From: Lytechinus variegatus
Taxonomy: Eukaryota > Echinodermata > Echinoidea > Temnopleuroida > Toxopneustidae
Reading direction: 5' to 3'
Assembly: GCF_018143015.1 (NCBI RefSeq)
Contig: NC_054748.1
Span: 14,436,967 to 14,500,966 of the forward strand
DNA: 64,000 bases
In this document: positions 22,610 through 33,419 of the stretch, piece after piece
Numbering within the stretch: position 1 is the first letter of the stretch
Layout: each line of letters opens with the position of its first letter
Notes under the pieces: model-generated
The model's database searches: none
Told to the model about the DNA's origin: nothing
What the model saw: the letters and a program-made list of their open reading frames with translations, nothing else
Program-made: the position numbers and the translations under genes

Positions 22610-22890
22610 TGGGGAGGCGTGATAGCTCATGCAGTCAATAGAGAGTTGGTTTCCCAATCTTTTGACCTGGACTCGATTCCAATCAGGTGTGATAAAATCT
22701 ACTGGCAAGGCATTTATCCTCATCACCAGGTTCCTCGGAGAGGATATTAAGCCTTCTGTCCTTTGATTGCTTGGTGACTCGCTTCTATACTCTCTTCTCT
22801 AGCTATCAGGGAAAAGGAAGATCACCCCATCACTTGATATCCTTTTGATTGGCATCGCCTAAGAAGTGATAGTTTGTCCCATAAACCGAA
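22610..22890 (+). mobile_element. tRNA-derived SINE
   Basis: GGGGAGGCGTGATAGCTCAT, GCAGTCAATAGAGAGTTGG and the later CCTGGACTCGATTCC resemble the A box (TGATAGCTCATGC-like) and B box (GGACTCGATTCC) of a tRNA-type RNA polymerase III promoter, spaced as in tRNA-related SINEs. A non-tRNA body follows. It cannot be a functional tRNA gene because the cloverleaf arms do not close. The 3' end is approximate. Confidence 0.55.
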
Positions 22891-23194
22891 ACCTAAAGAT
22901 GATTTTTTTTCCGCGACCTGGATCTAAATCCGGCCATAATGCCCCTTCCCCGGATTGAACGGTATTAAAACACCCCGGGAATATTACGGTTAATATCATA
23001 AACAGATATCACGATATTTCTCTGATTTCTGGTGTAATGCATTGTGAAAACTCGACTGAAAACTACTTAAAGGGTTAAACAATGTTCTAAAATATTGTGG
23101 ATATTTCCCAAAAGGAAAAAAGTTTTGACAGTTGGTATCTAAATTTTCTTTGCCGTATGCTCTTATCATTTACATTTCATTGTGTTTTGCACAG

Positions 23195-23227
23195 GGTTTG
23201 ATGTGAACGTGGACTCATCTTTGACTG
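23195..23227 (+). CDS. Receptor gene microexon (33 nt)
   Basis: A short exon between TGTGTTTTGCACAG and the donor GTAAGT: 33 nt, phase 1 to 1, reading GFDVNVDSSLTG across the junctions. It lies between SRCR3 and HYR1 in the correct phase with consensus splice sites. With 11 codons there is no domain to check, so the call rests only on splice signals and phase. If skipped, the frame is unchanged. Confidence 0.4.
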
Positions 23228-23802
23228 GTAAGTTTAAAAAACGCACAGTCACAGTTAATGAAATCTATTCCGAAGCGACCGATGGTATGTCATTGGAAAT
23301 GGCGTACAATCTTTGGTTGGTCTATTGGAGTTGGTATCACGGATTTGACTGTGTCATAATTATGAATCTTTGATTGAACAAAGTGAAAAGTTGGAGCTTA
23401 TGATATAATAGAGTCAATATACAGGAGCGAAATAATACAAGGTGTATGTTTGACAGAGCGAGGGAGAGATGTGGGGACATGTCGCAGTATGCGCACCTGT
23501 GATGGAGGGGGTGGGTACATGTATGTGTGTGAGGGAAGGGGTGAGCAAATATCTGCACGTAAAAAAAACGTTGTAGTCTACTAGAGAATGTGGAAATGTA
23601 AAGCTTTAAGATTGACACCCCCCCCCCTTTTTTGGTCGGAGTGGGGTTTTTTTTATTTTTTTTTTTTATGCTTACTTTGTTCTTCCCATGTAATTTCCTG
23701 ACAGCTGTGAAAGATTTTACTGTCAAATAAGCTGATAAATTGAACTTGCAGTTAGAGATGTGTGTCACAGTTCGCTAGTTACACCAAAACTTCCCCTACT
23801 AG
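23228..23802. other. Intron, no gene
   Basis: No exon seen. It contains GT/CA-biased sequence (about 23500-23550) and a poly-C/poly-T patch (23612-23670). The 143-codon open frame on the minus strand here is His/Lys/Leu-rich low complexity with no splice support. Confidence 0.45.
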
Positions 23803-24075
23803 AAAGAACACAGTGTCCCACGTTGTGTGAGACAGTGTGTTCACAGTGTGGAACACAATCTGTAATCACCTCCACACTGTTGCATTTCAGCCTATCAACA
23901 GTGTGAATCACATATTCACATAGTCAACCGTGTGAACACGTTCTGAACAGTCACACTGTCCAGGTGTCCACAGTGTGAAAAATGTATACAGTGTTGAATT
24001 TGAGCATCTTACAGCGTGAATATCTTCAAATGATCTACCATGTGAACACACTGTGATCATACTGTTTTCTTTCTG
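23803..24075. mobile_element. CAGTGTG-family foldback MITE, copy 2
   Basis: It begins CTAGAAAGAACACAGTGTCC and ends ATACTGTTTTCTTTCTGACA, approximate inverses. The interior is full of CACAGTGTG and GTGTGAACAC words in both orientations, including GACAGTGTGTTCACAGTGTG. It is the same family as 6571-6856 in opposite orientation, and the probable source type for the minisatellite 1.5 kb downstream. Confidence 0.6.
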
Positions 24076-24570
24076 ACATGGTTACACCAGGGGTTTAAAT
24101 CAATTCTGAGCTCAGAATTCATTCCAATGTTTGTTTGTTTTATTCAAACATGAATACCAGTTGTGGTAACGACCTGAAAAAAGAGTTCGAACAGAATCCA
24201 ATAAAATGTCCATCCAAGGTTTTGTATGTACAAAATAAATGAAAATATGTGTCAATTGCTCTGGGGAAAAAATGTAATTGCTGATAAATGAGCAAAATAA
24301 GCACAAATTCTATAAAACGTCGGGTATTTTCCCTCCCGCAATATTAACACACTGTCCCACATGTTCCCTTTTGTGTTAGTTATATCATCAGAATTATCGG
24401 TTTTCAGCTAAGATTTCATGATTTCTAAGATGAATTGATTTCATGTATACCTGATCGAGATTTCTAATTATATTGTGGTAATTAACCTTCATTTCATGGA
24501 ATAATTGTTTGCTGCAATTGCTTTCTTTTACCTTTAATGAATTCCTCTATCTTCACTATTAACCCCAAAG

Positions 24571-24804
24571 GAACTCTCAGCCTGCAGTGTCCTGACATAG
24601 AATCATCCACGGACAAAGGTCGTGATACATCTTCTAACGTGACCATCCGCCCTGTCGTACATCACGGTGGAAACGATAACGTATCGGTGGGATGTACCTA
24701 CACCTCACAACATGCATTCGTCTTTGGAGACACGTGGGTTGCGTGTGCGGTACGAGATGACGTTGGGAACTACGCGACTTGCAATTTCACCGTCACCATC
24801 AGAG
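24571..24804 (+). CDS. Receptor gene exon: HYR domain 1
   Basis: 234 nt between the acceptor AACCCCAAAG and the donor GTATGT, phase 1 to 1. The translation contains GTLSLQCPDIESSTDKG, NVTIRPVVHHGG, VSVGCTYTS, FGDTWVACAVRDDVGNYATC and NFTVTIRG. This is the hyalin repeat (HYR) pattern: Cys-Pro near the start, a second Cys, V-x-C-x-x-x-D-x-x-G-N and C-x-F-x-V at the end. The usual opening D-x-x-P-P is missing and the acceptor is weak, so the true start could differ. HYR modules are Ig-like extracellular adhesion domains. Four cysteines are present. Confidence 0.75.
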
Positions 24805-24841
24805 GTATGTCGAGGGGCTGTCACTATGGCCGTACACTTCT

Positions 24842-25012
24842 GGGGACCATTTCATAAAGCTGTTCGTAAGTTACGAATGACTTTACGCATGACTGGTGAT
24901 CCTTTCTTGTGCGAAATGATATCCCTATGCAACTGATTTAGCACCAAAGAACGGGTTCCATTCGTGCGTAAAGTTGTGCGTAATTTTACGAACAGCTTTC
25001 TGAAACGCCACC
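24842..25012. mobile_element. Palindromic MITE directly after HYR1
   Basis: GGACCATTTCATAAAGCTGT, then TCGTAAGTTACG, is mirrored by GTAATTTTACGAACAGCTTT, then CTGAAACGCCACC. The inner pair CGCATGACTGGTGATC / GAACGGGTTCCATTC is not conserved. It starts about 40 bp from the donor site. Confidence 0.6.
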
Positions 25013-25039
25013 CTGATTATTTCCGGTAGTATTAGCGAG

Positions 25040-25400
25040 GTTTTCCACACCAATCATATAGCGTACCGAAGTGATGACGTCAGTTTTTTCAGTTAAGCGT
25101 TTCTAATTCCATAATGAACCCCCCCCCCTACGACGTCATATAGCGTACCGAAGTGATGACGTCACTTTTTCAGTTAAGCGTTTCTAATTCCATAATGACC
25201 CCCCACTACCAGTTTTGGTAGTAATTGGTCGATGGGGGGGGGGGGGGGCTTAGATATGACCTCATGAATGCATAATTAGCCCAATTGAAGTCAATGTATT
25301 ATTGGCCTGGTTTCTAACATTTGGAAACCAAATATTATGATATAAACATGCAAAAGGGAAAAATTGATGATGCCACACTTCGGTACTCTATATGATGCAC
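25040..25400. mobile_element. Foldback element with internal tandem duplication
   Basis: CATATAGCGTACCGAAGTGA is mirrored by CACTTCGGTACTCTATATGA near 25376-25397. Inside, a unit of about 85 bp (CATATAGCGTACCGAAGTGA ... TTCTAATTCCATAATGA) is repeated twice (from 25055 and from 25138). A G-run of about 17 lies at 25236. Each tandem unit contains TGATGACGTCA, a CRE/ATF-type palindrome. Confidence 0.5.
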
Positions 25401-25589
25401 ACTTCCTTACTTTTTACCTCGTGAACATGAACTGTAGCTCCTAAGAAGAAGTATCATTTGATTCATCGAGTAAGTTATTTGGATTTTAGCTATTAGTTGC
25501 CTAATTATACCTATTAACGCCACTGTTGTAGCCAGTTTTCAAAATGTTCTGGATAGCCGACACCTTAATGTAAAAAAGGGGGAAAAAAG

Positions 25590-27110
25590 AATACAGTGTG
25601 TTCATGGTGTAGAATACAGTGCATTTAAAGTCGGTCCACGGTGCAGGATACAGTGTGCCTACAGTGCTGGAGACGAGGTGTTTAGAGTGCATAATACAAT
25701 GTGTTCACAGTGTGTTCGCGGTGCAGAATACAGTGTGTCCACAGTGCTGAGCACGGTGTGTTCACGATGGGTAATACAGTGTGTTCACAGTGTATTGACG
25801 GTGCAGAATACAGTGTATTAATGGTAGGTTGGCGGTGCAGAATAAAGTGTGTCCACAGTGCTGAGCACGGTGTGTTCACGGTGCATAATACAGTGTTTTC
25901 ATGCTGCAGAATACAGTGTGTTCACGGTGCATAATACACTGTGTTCACAGTGTGTTCACGGTGCATAATACACTGTGTTCACAGTGTGTTCACGGTGCAT
26001 AATACACTGTGTTCACGGTGCAGAATACAGTGTGTGTCTACAGTCCTGAAAACGGTGTGTTCACGGTGCATAATACAGTGTGTTCACGGTGCAGAATACA
26101 GTGTGTCCACAGTACTGAACACGTTGCGCTCACAGTGCATGATACAGTGTGTTCACAGTGCAGAATACAGTGTATTTACAATGGGTTCGCGGTGCAGAAT
26201 ACAGTGTGTCCACAAGGCTGAACACGGTGTGGTCACGATGGGTAATACAGTGTGTTCACAGTGTATTGACGGTGCAGAATACAGTGTATTAATGGTAGGT
26301 TGGCGGTGCAGAATACAGTGTGTCCACAGTGCTGAGCACGGTGTGTTCACGGTGCATAATACAGTGTGTTCATGGTGCAGAATACAGTGTGTTCACGGTG
26401 CAGAATACAGTGTGTCCACAGTACTGAACACGTTGCGTTCACAGTGCATGATACAGTGTGTTCACGGTGCAGAATACAGTGTATTAACGGTAGGTTGGCG
26501 GTGCAGAATACAGTGTGTCCACAGTGCTGAACACGGTGTGTTCACGGTGCATAATACAGTGTGTTCACAGTGTGTTCACGGTGCAGAATACAGTGTATTA
26601 ATGGTAGGCTGGCGGTGCAGAATAAAGTGTGTCCACAGTGCTGAGCACGGTGTGTTCACGGTGCATAATACAGTGTGTTCACGGTGCAGAATACAGTGTG
26701 TCCACAGTACTGAACACGTTGCGTTCACATTGCATGTGTGTGTTCAGGGTGCAGAATACAGTGTATTAATGGTAGGTTGGCGGTGCACAATACAGTGTGT
26801 CCACAGTGCTGAACACGGTGTGTTCACGGTGCATAATACAGTGTGTTCACGGTGCAGAACACAGTGTGTCCACAGTACTGAACACGTTGCGTTCACAGTG
26901 CATGATACAGTGTGTTCACGGAGCAGAATACAGTGTATTTACAATGGGTTCGCGGTGCAGAATACAGTGTGTCCAAAGTACTGAACACGGTGTGTTCATA
27001 GTGTATGATATAGTGTGTCCACAGTGCTGGACACGATGATCGCAATCATTGTGTTCACGGTGCAGAACACAATATATATTTGTCAGTGTATTCAGTGTGG
27101 AAAACAATGT
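25590..27110. repeat. CAGTGTGTTCAC minisatellite, 1.5 kb
   Basis: A dense array of 23-bp words of the type CAGTGTGTTCACGGTGCAGA + ATA, alternating with a variant 46-bp double unit (CAGTGTGTCCACAGTGCTGA, then RCACGGTGTG...). Higher-order blocks recur: the segment ATTAATGGTAGGTTGGCGGT appears at about 25826, 26289 and 26766, with close variants at 26480 and 26597. The motif is that of the CAGTGTG MITE family. Long stop-free Cys/His/Val-rich frames on both strands (up to about 347 codons) follow from the repeat, not from a gene. The array lies in the HYR1-HYR2 intron. Confidence 0.85.
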
Positions 27111-27215
27111 TTAATCAACATCACACTATGAACACTCACACTGAAGAAGTCTGAACAGTGTTAATTTATCTCTCAGCATTTTAATAATGTAAATCTTCAC
27201 TTCGTTTCCTTTTTA

Positions 27216-27460
27216 AAGGACAAGTCCACCCCAACAAGTAGTTGATTCCAATAAAAACATAACAATTTTCTAAGCATAACACTGAAAAATTTAATCAAAA
27301 TCGAATGTAAAATGATAAAGTTATGACGTTTTAAAGTTTCGCTTAATTTCCCCAAATAGTTATATTCACATCCTTGCAGATGTGTAAATGAGGAGATTGA
27401 TGACATCACTCACGATTTCTTTTGTATTTTATTAAATGAAATATGAAATATTCTTTATTT
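27216..27460. mobile_element. Half copy of the 35.5-kb palindromic element
   Basis: AAAGGACAAGTCCACCCCAA, then AATCAAAATCGAATGTAAAA, AAAGTTATGACGTTTTAAAG and GATGACATCACTCACGAT match the left arm of the element at 35518-36132. The right arm is missing or lost beyond about 27460. It is a decayed foldback element. Confidence 0.5.
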
Positions 27461-27838
27461 ATTCACCTTAATCATGGTTATCATTTTATTTATTTGATAC
27501 CATGGCTTAATATTTCGAGACTTGACATAAGAAATTCAATAATATTCTTCTACCGTTTAGAAGTACCATGTCATTGGTATTAATTGTCGTTATGGATACT
27601 TTTTCCTTCTTTATGATTATGATCAGAGGTGGCGTCAGGGTTATTATGACTCACGAGGGGGGGGGGGGGTGCTGGGTACCTAAAGGTGTTTTAATTGTTT
27701 CATCCCCTTTGTTATTACACTCAGCTTCTTTCTTCTCTTTCCTTCCAACCTTTCTCTTGTTCCTTTTTATCTACTGGGGAAATAACGTCCCTGTTAAATA
27801 TCGTTAACATTCTCAGCTTCATTTTTTTTCTTTTCTAG

Positions 27839-28075
27839 ATGATGACCCGCCTCAACTGGATTGCCCCGAGTTTATAAACGCTACTACAGATCGTGGTAGT
27901 CGTCTCGCTTCCAATGTCATCATCGATCCACCTGTTTCCGACAATACTGATCCTAGCCCGTCTGTGTACTGTTCTCCTAGTTCTCCATTTCCTTATGGAA
28001 ATCATTCTGTAACATGTGCGGCGACAGACCGACTGGGAAACAACGCCACGTGTTCTATCACGGTTTCAGTAACAG
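27839..28075 (+). CDS. Receptor gene exon: HYR domain 2
   Basis: The acceptor is TTTCTTTTCTAG and the donor is GTATCG; 237 nt, phase 1 to 1, 79 codons. It opens DDDPPQLDCPEFINATTDRG, with the canonical HYR D-x-x-P-P...C-P start, then VYCSPSS, GNHSVTCAATDRLGNNATC and SITVSVTG. Four cysteines are present, and the V-T-C-x-A-T-D-x-x-G-N-x-A-x-C signature is complete. There is no methionine near its start, so a scan for ATG-initiated frames misses it. It is the clearest of the three HYR modules; several N-x-S/T sequons are present. Confidence 0.88.
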
Positions 28076-28409
28076 GTATCGAAACACTTTCCAACCAATA
28101 ACACTCCTGTGTGTGACGTATGGGACACCATAAAATCACACCCTTTGCATAAACAAAAAAAAAACTTAAGGGTACTGAACTTGAAGTAGTTCCAGTGGGT
28201 TGTTCAAAACAAAGTGTAACTTTGTTGATTACTCGTTCCAGAACTACGAACGTAAATAGTTACAGGACGTATACAAACACCCTCTTCAAGAACCTTAAGA
28301 ATAGGTTGGTTGGTCACTTTTGTTATTTGAATCTCGGTTCAAGATTCAAATTATCAAAGAACTTGGAAATGGATTTACAAAGATTCATGTGTGATTAAGA
28401 ACAGTGTTG

Positions 28410-28745
28410 TACATATGAGAGGAAAGCCGATGCTATATTGAGTCAAGGCCAAGACCAGATTAAGGCCAAGGACTCACTGTTCTAGACCATGCAGGTCAAA
28501 GACTAACTTGCCGAGGAAAAAATGTTAATGACTGACTGTTTGCTGATGCAAAGGCCTAGTGTTCTTAGACACAAGAAAAGCGCCAAGGGCAAATTACCCG
28601 ATGTGTTTAAGACCGTCTGAGGCCAAGGCCTGGTGTGCAAGAACTGACTACTTGCGAGTTAAATGGCTAAGCAAGTGGCCACGGGCTTACTGTATGAGGA
28701 AGGGACCGAAGCCAGGTACAAGGACCAAGGGCTTTTAACTTCAAA
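28410..28745. repeat. AGGCCAAGRMC repeat patch
   Basis: Loosely repeated words GTCAAGGCCAAGACCAG, TTAAGGCCAAGGACTCAC, GAGGCCAAGGCCTGGTG and ACAAGGACCAAGGGC are spaced irregularly. The same motif occurs at about 22010-22100. It is non-coding and intronic. Confidence 0.35.
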
Positions 28746-28872
28746 TCTTCTTGATGCTTGTTTTATTTTTATAATTTTTCCAAGTCAACTTTTTTGGTTG
28801 GTCTTACCCTTTAAAAGGTTTTTTTTTAAAGTCACTGAATCCTTACTTTGGATTATCGCCTTTACATTACAG

Positions 28873-29103
28873 ACAAAGACCCTCCTCAGATTGACTGCAG
28901 TGACCGACAGGTCATCCTCGATGCAGAGGATCCTTCAAACTTCATTCCACGTGTGAGAGACAACATAGATCAAATCCCATCCATTGACTGCTTCCCGGGT
29001 TATTTTGTTGAATTGCCTGCCGGCGGCGATCCTACCATCAGATGCAACGCCTCCGATTCCGAAGGAAACACTGCTACGTGCAACTTCACTCTTACTGTGC
29101 AAG
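28873..29103 (+). CDS. Receptor gene exon: HYR domain 3
   Basis: The acceptor is TTTACATTACAG and the donor is GTAAGA; 231 nt, phase 1 to 1, 77 codons. It reads DKDPPQIDCSDRQVILDAED, then VRDNIDQIPSIDCFPGYFVE, PAGGDPTIRCNASDSEGN, TATCNFTLTVQG. The P-P start, four cysteines and the C-x-A-x-D-x-x-G-N-x-A-x-C-x-F end identify HYR. It is followed by the EGF exon. Together with HYR1/2 it forms a tandem adhesion stalk. Confidence 0.88.
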
Positions 29104-30382
29104 GTAAGATTACCTAAAGTTTCACGCACTCCTTTGCGATGATTGCTGCAGCTGTGGCTGTGTAAAATCAGTATCACATCATTGGCATCCCGTGTGGCGG
29201 CAAGGTAATCTGACGATAGGGCAGTGCAACGTACTGTTGACGCCTCATTCACTCAATAGAATAACAAATGTCGGGCTTTTCATTATGATGTCAATGCATG
29301 AAAATCAACCTCCCAGTTATTACATCGGAGAGTGTATCTTATCCTGTAAGATAATCGTTGATTTCATGACAATTCAATGAAATATAAAATAAAATAATTA
29401 CAAATATTTTAGAAAATGCCGTAGAAACAAAATCGTAGATTTTTAAAAGGAGCATAGCTCTCAAAAAGAGCGTATCTCTCCCAAAAGGGCATATTTGTGA
29501 TTATTTTACAAGTTATTTTATATTGATACGCATATCTAACTAATGACTGGAGGAATCGCTGTTAACTCCATAAGCCATCCCCCACCCCCCAACGCCCCTT
29601 GGCGTTTCGCGCAATATTTTTAGAACGCGTAAAGCTCGGTCTCGAGGCGATGTTTCATGCCCTTCAAGCCTAATGTATCTTTGAAGACCTAATTTGAGAC
29701 GCGGTTCGAAAAGTACGCAGCATAGTACGTGCATGCCAGACCTCAAATCGCTCAAAATGAATATAAATTGTGTTTTTAACCAAATGTCATAAATGTATTT
29801 TTTTTAGTTTTACTGTTTTAAATTAATGTGTTTCGTGCTGTTTATTGATCAGTCCTTATCCAATATCGGCGTTATAAGATGAAAACAAATTCTCGAAAAA
29901 AATGAATAAGAAATTCCCAAAACAATAAAATACATATAAGTCAATATCTTAAATATTGCAATTTGTCTACGTGCAATTGCTGAGAACATGGCACAGAGTT
30001 TCTGAACCAAAAATCGGAAAATTTAGAGCTTTATAGGGACTTAGAGTAAGCTGTATGATTTTACATGATAGTTATCATACCTAATCAATAAAAATTCTCA
30101 TGTTCAATAAATAACTATAAAGTTTTGAAGGCTGTTTCCCAGGCAACGTGTGTGCATTCGTTGTCAGATCTGATTGGGAGACAAGCACACTTAGCACATG
30201 TGTCTGACTGTTACTATGGTAACTATCGGATAAAGTACAGCGATAAAACATCCGTCATTTTTGCATGAAATCCCGCAGTTTTTCCTCCATCGTGTCCATG
30301 GCCCAGACTACATCAACGGATTCATGTTTCATACCACCCACTCTCAATCTCTATCTCATTTTTTTGGATACGTATCATTCAG
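29104..30382. other. Intron HYR3-EGF
   Basis: AT-rich, no exon identified. A 170-bp segment near 29550-29750 is GC-richer but has no domain. Nothing else is recognised. Confidence 0.4.
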
Positions 30383-30505
30383 ACCCTTGTACAGCCCGCC
30401 CATGCGTCAATGGAGACTGTACCTATTTAGGATCAGCGAGATACCAATGTAGCTGCTTTCACGGTTACAAAGGAACACATTGTGACGTCATTCATAAACC
30501 AAAGC
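30383..30505 (+). CDS. Receptor gene exon: EGF-like domain
   Basis: The acceptor is GTATCATTCAG and the donor is GTGAGT; 123 nt, phase 1 to 1, 41 codons. It reads DPCTARPCVNGDCTYLGSAR, then YQCSCFHGYKGTHC, then DVIHKPK. The six-cysteine EGF spacing (C-x4-C-x4-C-x8-9-C-x-C-x8-C) and the G-Y-x-G-x-x-C end are complete. No calcium-binding signature (D/N-x-D/N-E/Q) is present, so it is a plain EGF module. It links the HYR stalk to the Ig domain. Confidence 0.88.
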
Positions 30506-31200
30506 GTGAGTTGCTCTATTTTTCAAATTAACATTACAATAGCCCTTGAAACACAATGTATCACTAACTTCAAATATGCAAATGGAGGGACTGTAACAAG
30601 TCTATACTGTTTAAAAAAAAACAATTTACAGATAATATAAAAAAATAAGATTATACGAAAAAAAATTATTGTGTAAATTGTAAAAAAGGGATATTTTCTA
30701 CACTTAACCAAAATACGTTTGTTTTGGAAAAAAATGAAACACAAAGAAGTTTTATTACAGGAAATTTGTTAAGTTCCATACATCACATACCAACTCTATG
30801 TAATTCTACACAATACATATAAGATTAGGCCCACAGAGTCCGGTAATATTAGAGCTGTTTTCGAGCTACAGGATCTTTAAAAAAAATTATACTTTCATGA
30901 TTTCTATTCTTAAGTTCACATAATGAAACTAAGTTTTGGGGATTGTGTATTGGGGGCAAGTCGTTGTATTAAGCGCGATATTGAAGTGAAATATGATATT
31001 GCTGTTATTATTGTCATTATCATCATTCATATTTTATTTATTATTATTGTAACAATAATGATTGAAATAGGAATGATACTAATGACAATGATAACAGCAA
31101 TATCAATATTGTAGGCCTATTGTAATGATCTTTATTAATATTAATATAACTGTTACTAATAAACATAACCGCCCCCCCCCCTTATTCTTTTAAACCACAG
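30506..31200. other. Intron EGF-Ig
   Basis: Strongly AT-rich, with ATT/ATC trinucleotide-like sequence (about 31000-31140) and a poly-C run directly before the acceptor. No exon seen. Confidence 0.5.
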
Positions 31201-31455
31201 TGCCAGTTGAAGTGAACACGCACCCTCAGAATAAGAAGGTTCAGATCAACAGTCCCGTCGCTTTGACATGCAGCTTTAACAATGCGGAATCCTATAAATG
31301 GTATAAAGATGGCAACCCCTTGCTCAACATGGCAAATAAAACTACTCTTCGGATCCAATCTGTAAATACGAGTCATATTGGATACTACTTTTGCAGAGGA
31401 TATGGTGAGCAGCAATCATCGATAGACACCAAGAGAGCTTCTATTTACATTGAAG
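31201..31455 (+). CDS. Receptor gene exon: Ig-like domain
   Basis: The acceptor is TTTTAAACCACAG and the donor is GTTAGG (weaker, GT-T); 255 nt, phase 1 to 1, 85 codons. It contains QINSPVALTCSFNNAESYKW and YKDGNPLL, then NKTTLRIQSVNTSHIGYYFC and RGYGEQ, ending ASIYIEG. The Cys-x(10-11)-Trp-Tyr-Lys-x-G and the G-Y-Y-x-C hallmarks of an I/V-type Ig fold are both present. N-glycosylation sites are likely at NKT and NTS. It is the last confident known domain of the gene. Confidence 0.88.
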
Positions 31456-31908
31456 GTTAGGCATACATTTGATTTGCTTTGATTCTATGGCCTGTATTCT
31501 TAAGTCAGGTTTAACTTAGATCATGGTCTATCAACTCTATGCTAAAATTATGGCAAGCCCCAAAATAAAAAAAAATATTTATATTGTATAGTTATTATGT
31601 TTAATATTTGTTTCCCGTCGGCCTTCATGATAAAGATATATCCGTTAACATTCCGAGACAATAATGAATGATTTGAGAGTCAAATGAGCTGATAAATTAA
31701 TCATGTACCCATAAAGAGTTGTGCCACAATTGGCTATCTATAGTTAAACCACAGCTTTAAACCAGAGCTTAATAGACCATTTCGTAGTTACTTCATGGGC
31801 AATTTTGGTCAAATGACCTTTCATTTCTTTCATCATGATAGGCAGATTTCAAAGCAAGATATTACGTAAGCTTGCCTTACATAGCAGGATGAAGAAATTG
31901 AATAGACC

Positions 31909-32067
31909 AGGGGGCTGTTGCATAAAACATTTTACCTGAGAAAACTCTGGTAAAAACTGAAAACTACGGTTAGTCTGATTTCTGCCATTGATTTTGACAC
32001 AGGGCAAAAACTTTGGTAAAAACAACCTGAGTTTTCTCAGGTAAAAATTTTTATGCAACGGACCCCA
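31909..32067. mobile_element. Palindromic MITE, about 160 bp
   Basis: GGGGCTGTTGCATAAAACAT, then TTTACCTGAGAAAACTC, is mirrored by GAGTTTTCTCAGGTAAAAAT, then TTTTATGCAACGGACCCC. Internal GGTAAAAAC words are also in inverse. Clean arms of about 37 bp. Non-coding. Confidence 0.7.
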
Positions 32068-32394
32068 GGTGACTAGAATAGCACACCAATGAACCCCCAA
32101 TGAAGGTATTTGTTGCATTCCTACTTTGAATGCATATCTTAGCCTGTTGCACAATGTACTTGACAAACTGTGAAATACCAGTCGTTCGTGGAAGCATTGT
32201 TGTTTTTTGTGGATGTAAATGAAAACGACAATTCAAAAGAATATATGAATAATCAAGACATCAAAGTTGGTGCTTATCTCATTAGATTTTAAAGCACCAT
32301 GTCACTTTAGTACAAATGACCTTTATCTGATCATGCGCAGAAAGGAACTACGAACTGGCTTATTTAAACCTGAGTTCAGAATATGGGTCTATGT

Positions 32395-32600
32395 GATTAA
32401 TGTGGTTTAAATTTGATTTGAATTGATTTCATTTGATCTGATTTGACTTGATTTCAGTTTAGTTGAATACACTTTACTTGACTTTTAATCACTTGATAAG
32501 ATTTGCTTTAATTTAACTTGACTTGATTGGGCTTATTTTAACTTGATTTTATTTTATTTGACTTGACTTGATTGGAATTAGGTTGATTTCACTTCAAAGG
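32395..32600. repeat. Degenerate TTGACTTGATT minisatellite
   Basis: Irregular repeats of TTGATTTGAATTGATTTCAT, TTGACTTGATT and TTTAACTTGATTTT of 10-11 bp phase, ending at a G run. It lies upstream of the TU-like element. Confidence 0.6.
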
Positions 32601-32699
32601 GGGGGGGGGGTATTTATTGAAAACAACATGGCAGCTCAAAGCTGAATCGGATGAATTTCCCTGTTAACCCCCCCCCCTCCACTCACACACACACACACT

Positions 32700-33080
32700 T
32701 ACAATATCAAAGAGTGGTGGTTACAGTGTGTAGATACACAAGGTTCAAGTCTAAGTGAAGATGTAAGCTATGTTGTTCGAAAGCTCAGATTCAACCGTAT
32801 GAACATAATTTCACTTCGTCGATACCTTAAGAAGTTTTAGGGTTTACAGTGTGCTCAGATATCAGACTTTATGAAAATGGGATTAATACTGTTGAAATAT
32901 TACCAGTGTTAAGGGATATCTCAATGTGATTTCACACTGCGTATCAAACTGTGAGCACACTTTGAGACATCACTATTTGATGATGTGTTCTTTCCATGTA
33001 ATAACCCTGTCCGAAAGAATACATAGCTATCACAAGTGTGTTAATATATCCAAAGTACGAACAAAGTGTGTCCACAGGAG
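32700..33080. repeat. CAGTGTG-family repeat, decayed
   Basis: Words TTACAGTGTGTAGATAC, TTTACAGTGTGCTCAGA, ATTTCACACTGCG, AACTGTGAGCACAC and AAGTGTGTCCACAG resemble the CAGTGTG elements, but terminal repeats are not resolvable. Confidence 0.4.
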
Positions 33081-33419
33081 GGGCGGATCCCGAATTTTCC
33101 ATAAGGGGGGGGGGTACATTTTCCTGAGGAAAAAAAATACAAGCCCAAACAAAAAAGGTCTTCAACCCCTGTTACACCCACAAATGTAATAATCGCCCAC
33201 AAATGTAATAACGCCCACAAATGTAATAACACTTTACCCACAAATGTAATAACGCCCACAAATGTAATAACACTTTACCCACAAATGTAATAATTTCACC
33301 CACAAATGTAATAATGCACTTTACCCACAAATGTAATAATTTTTGATCGCCCACAAATGTAATAATGACTTTACCCACAAATGTAATAAATTTGAAGGGA
33401 TTTTTGGCAAATCCGTTCT

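Noticed and set aside
22610..22690. A functional tRNA gene
   Set aside because: A- and B-box-like words exist, but the acceptor and anticodon stems cannot be closed; a tRNA-derived SINE is the better explanation.
33177..33390. CRISPR-like array (regular 16-mers with spacers)
   Set aside because: The spacers are 2-10 nt, the array is mirrored at the other end of a long inverted-repeat element, and the context is eukaryotic. It is a transposon end.
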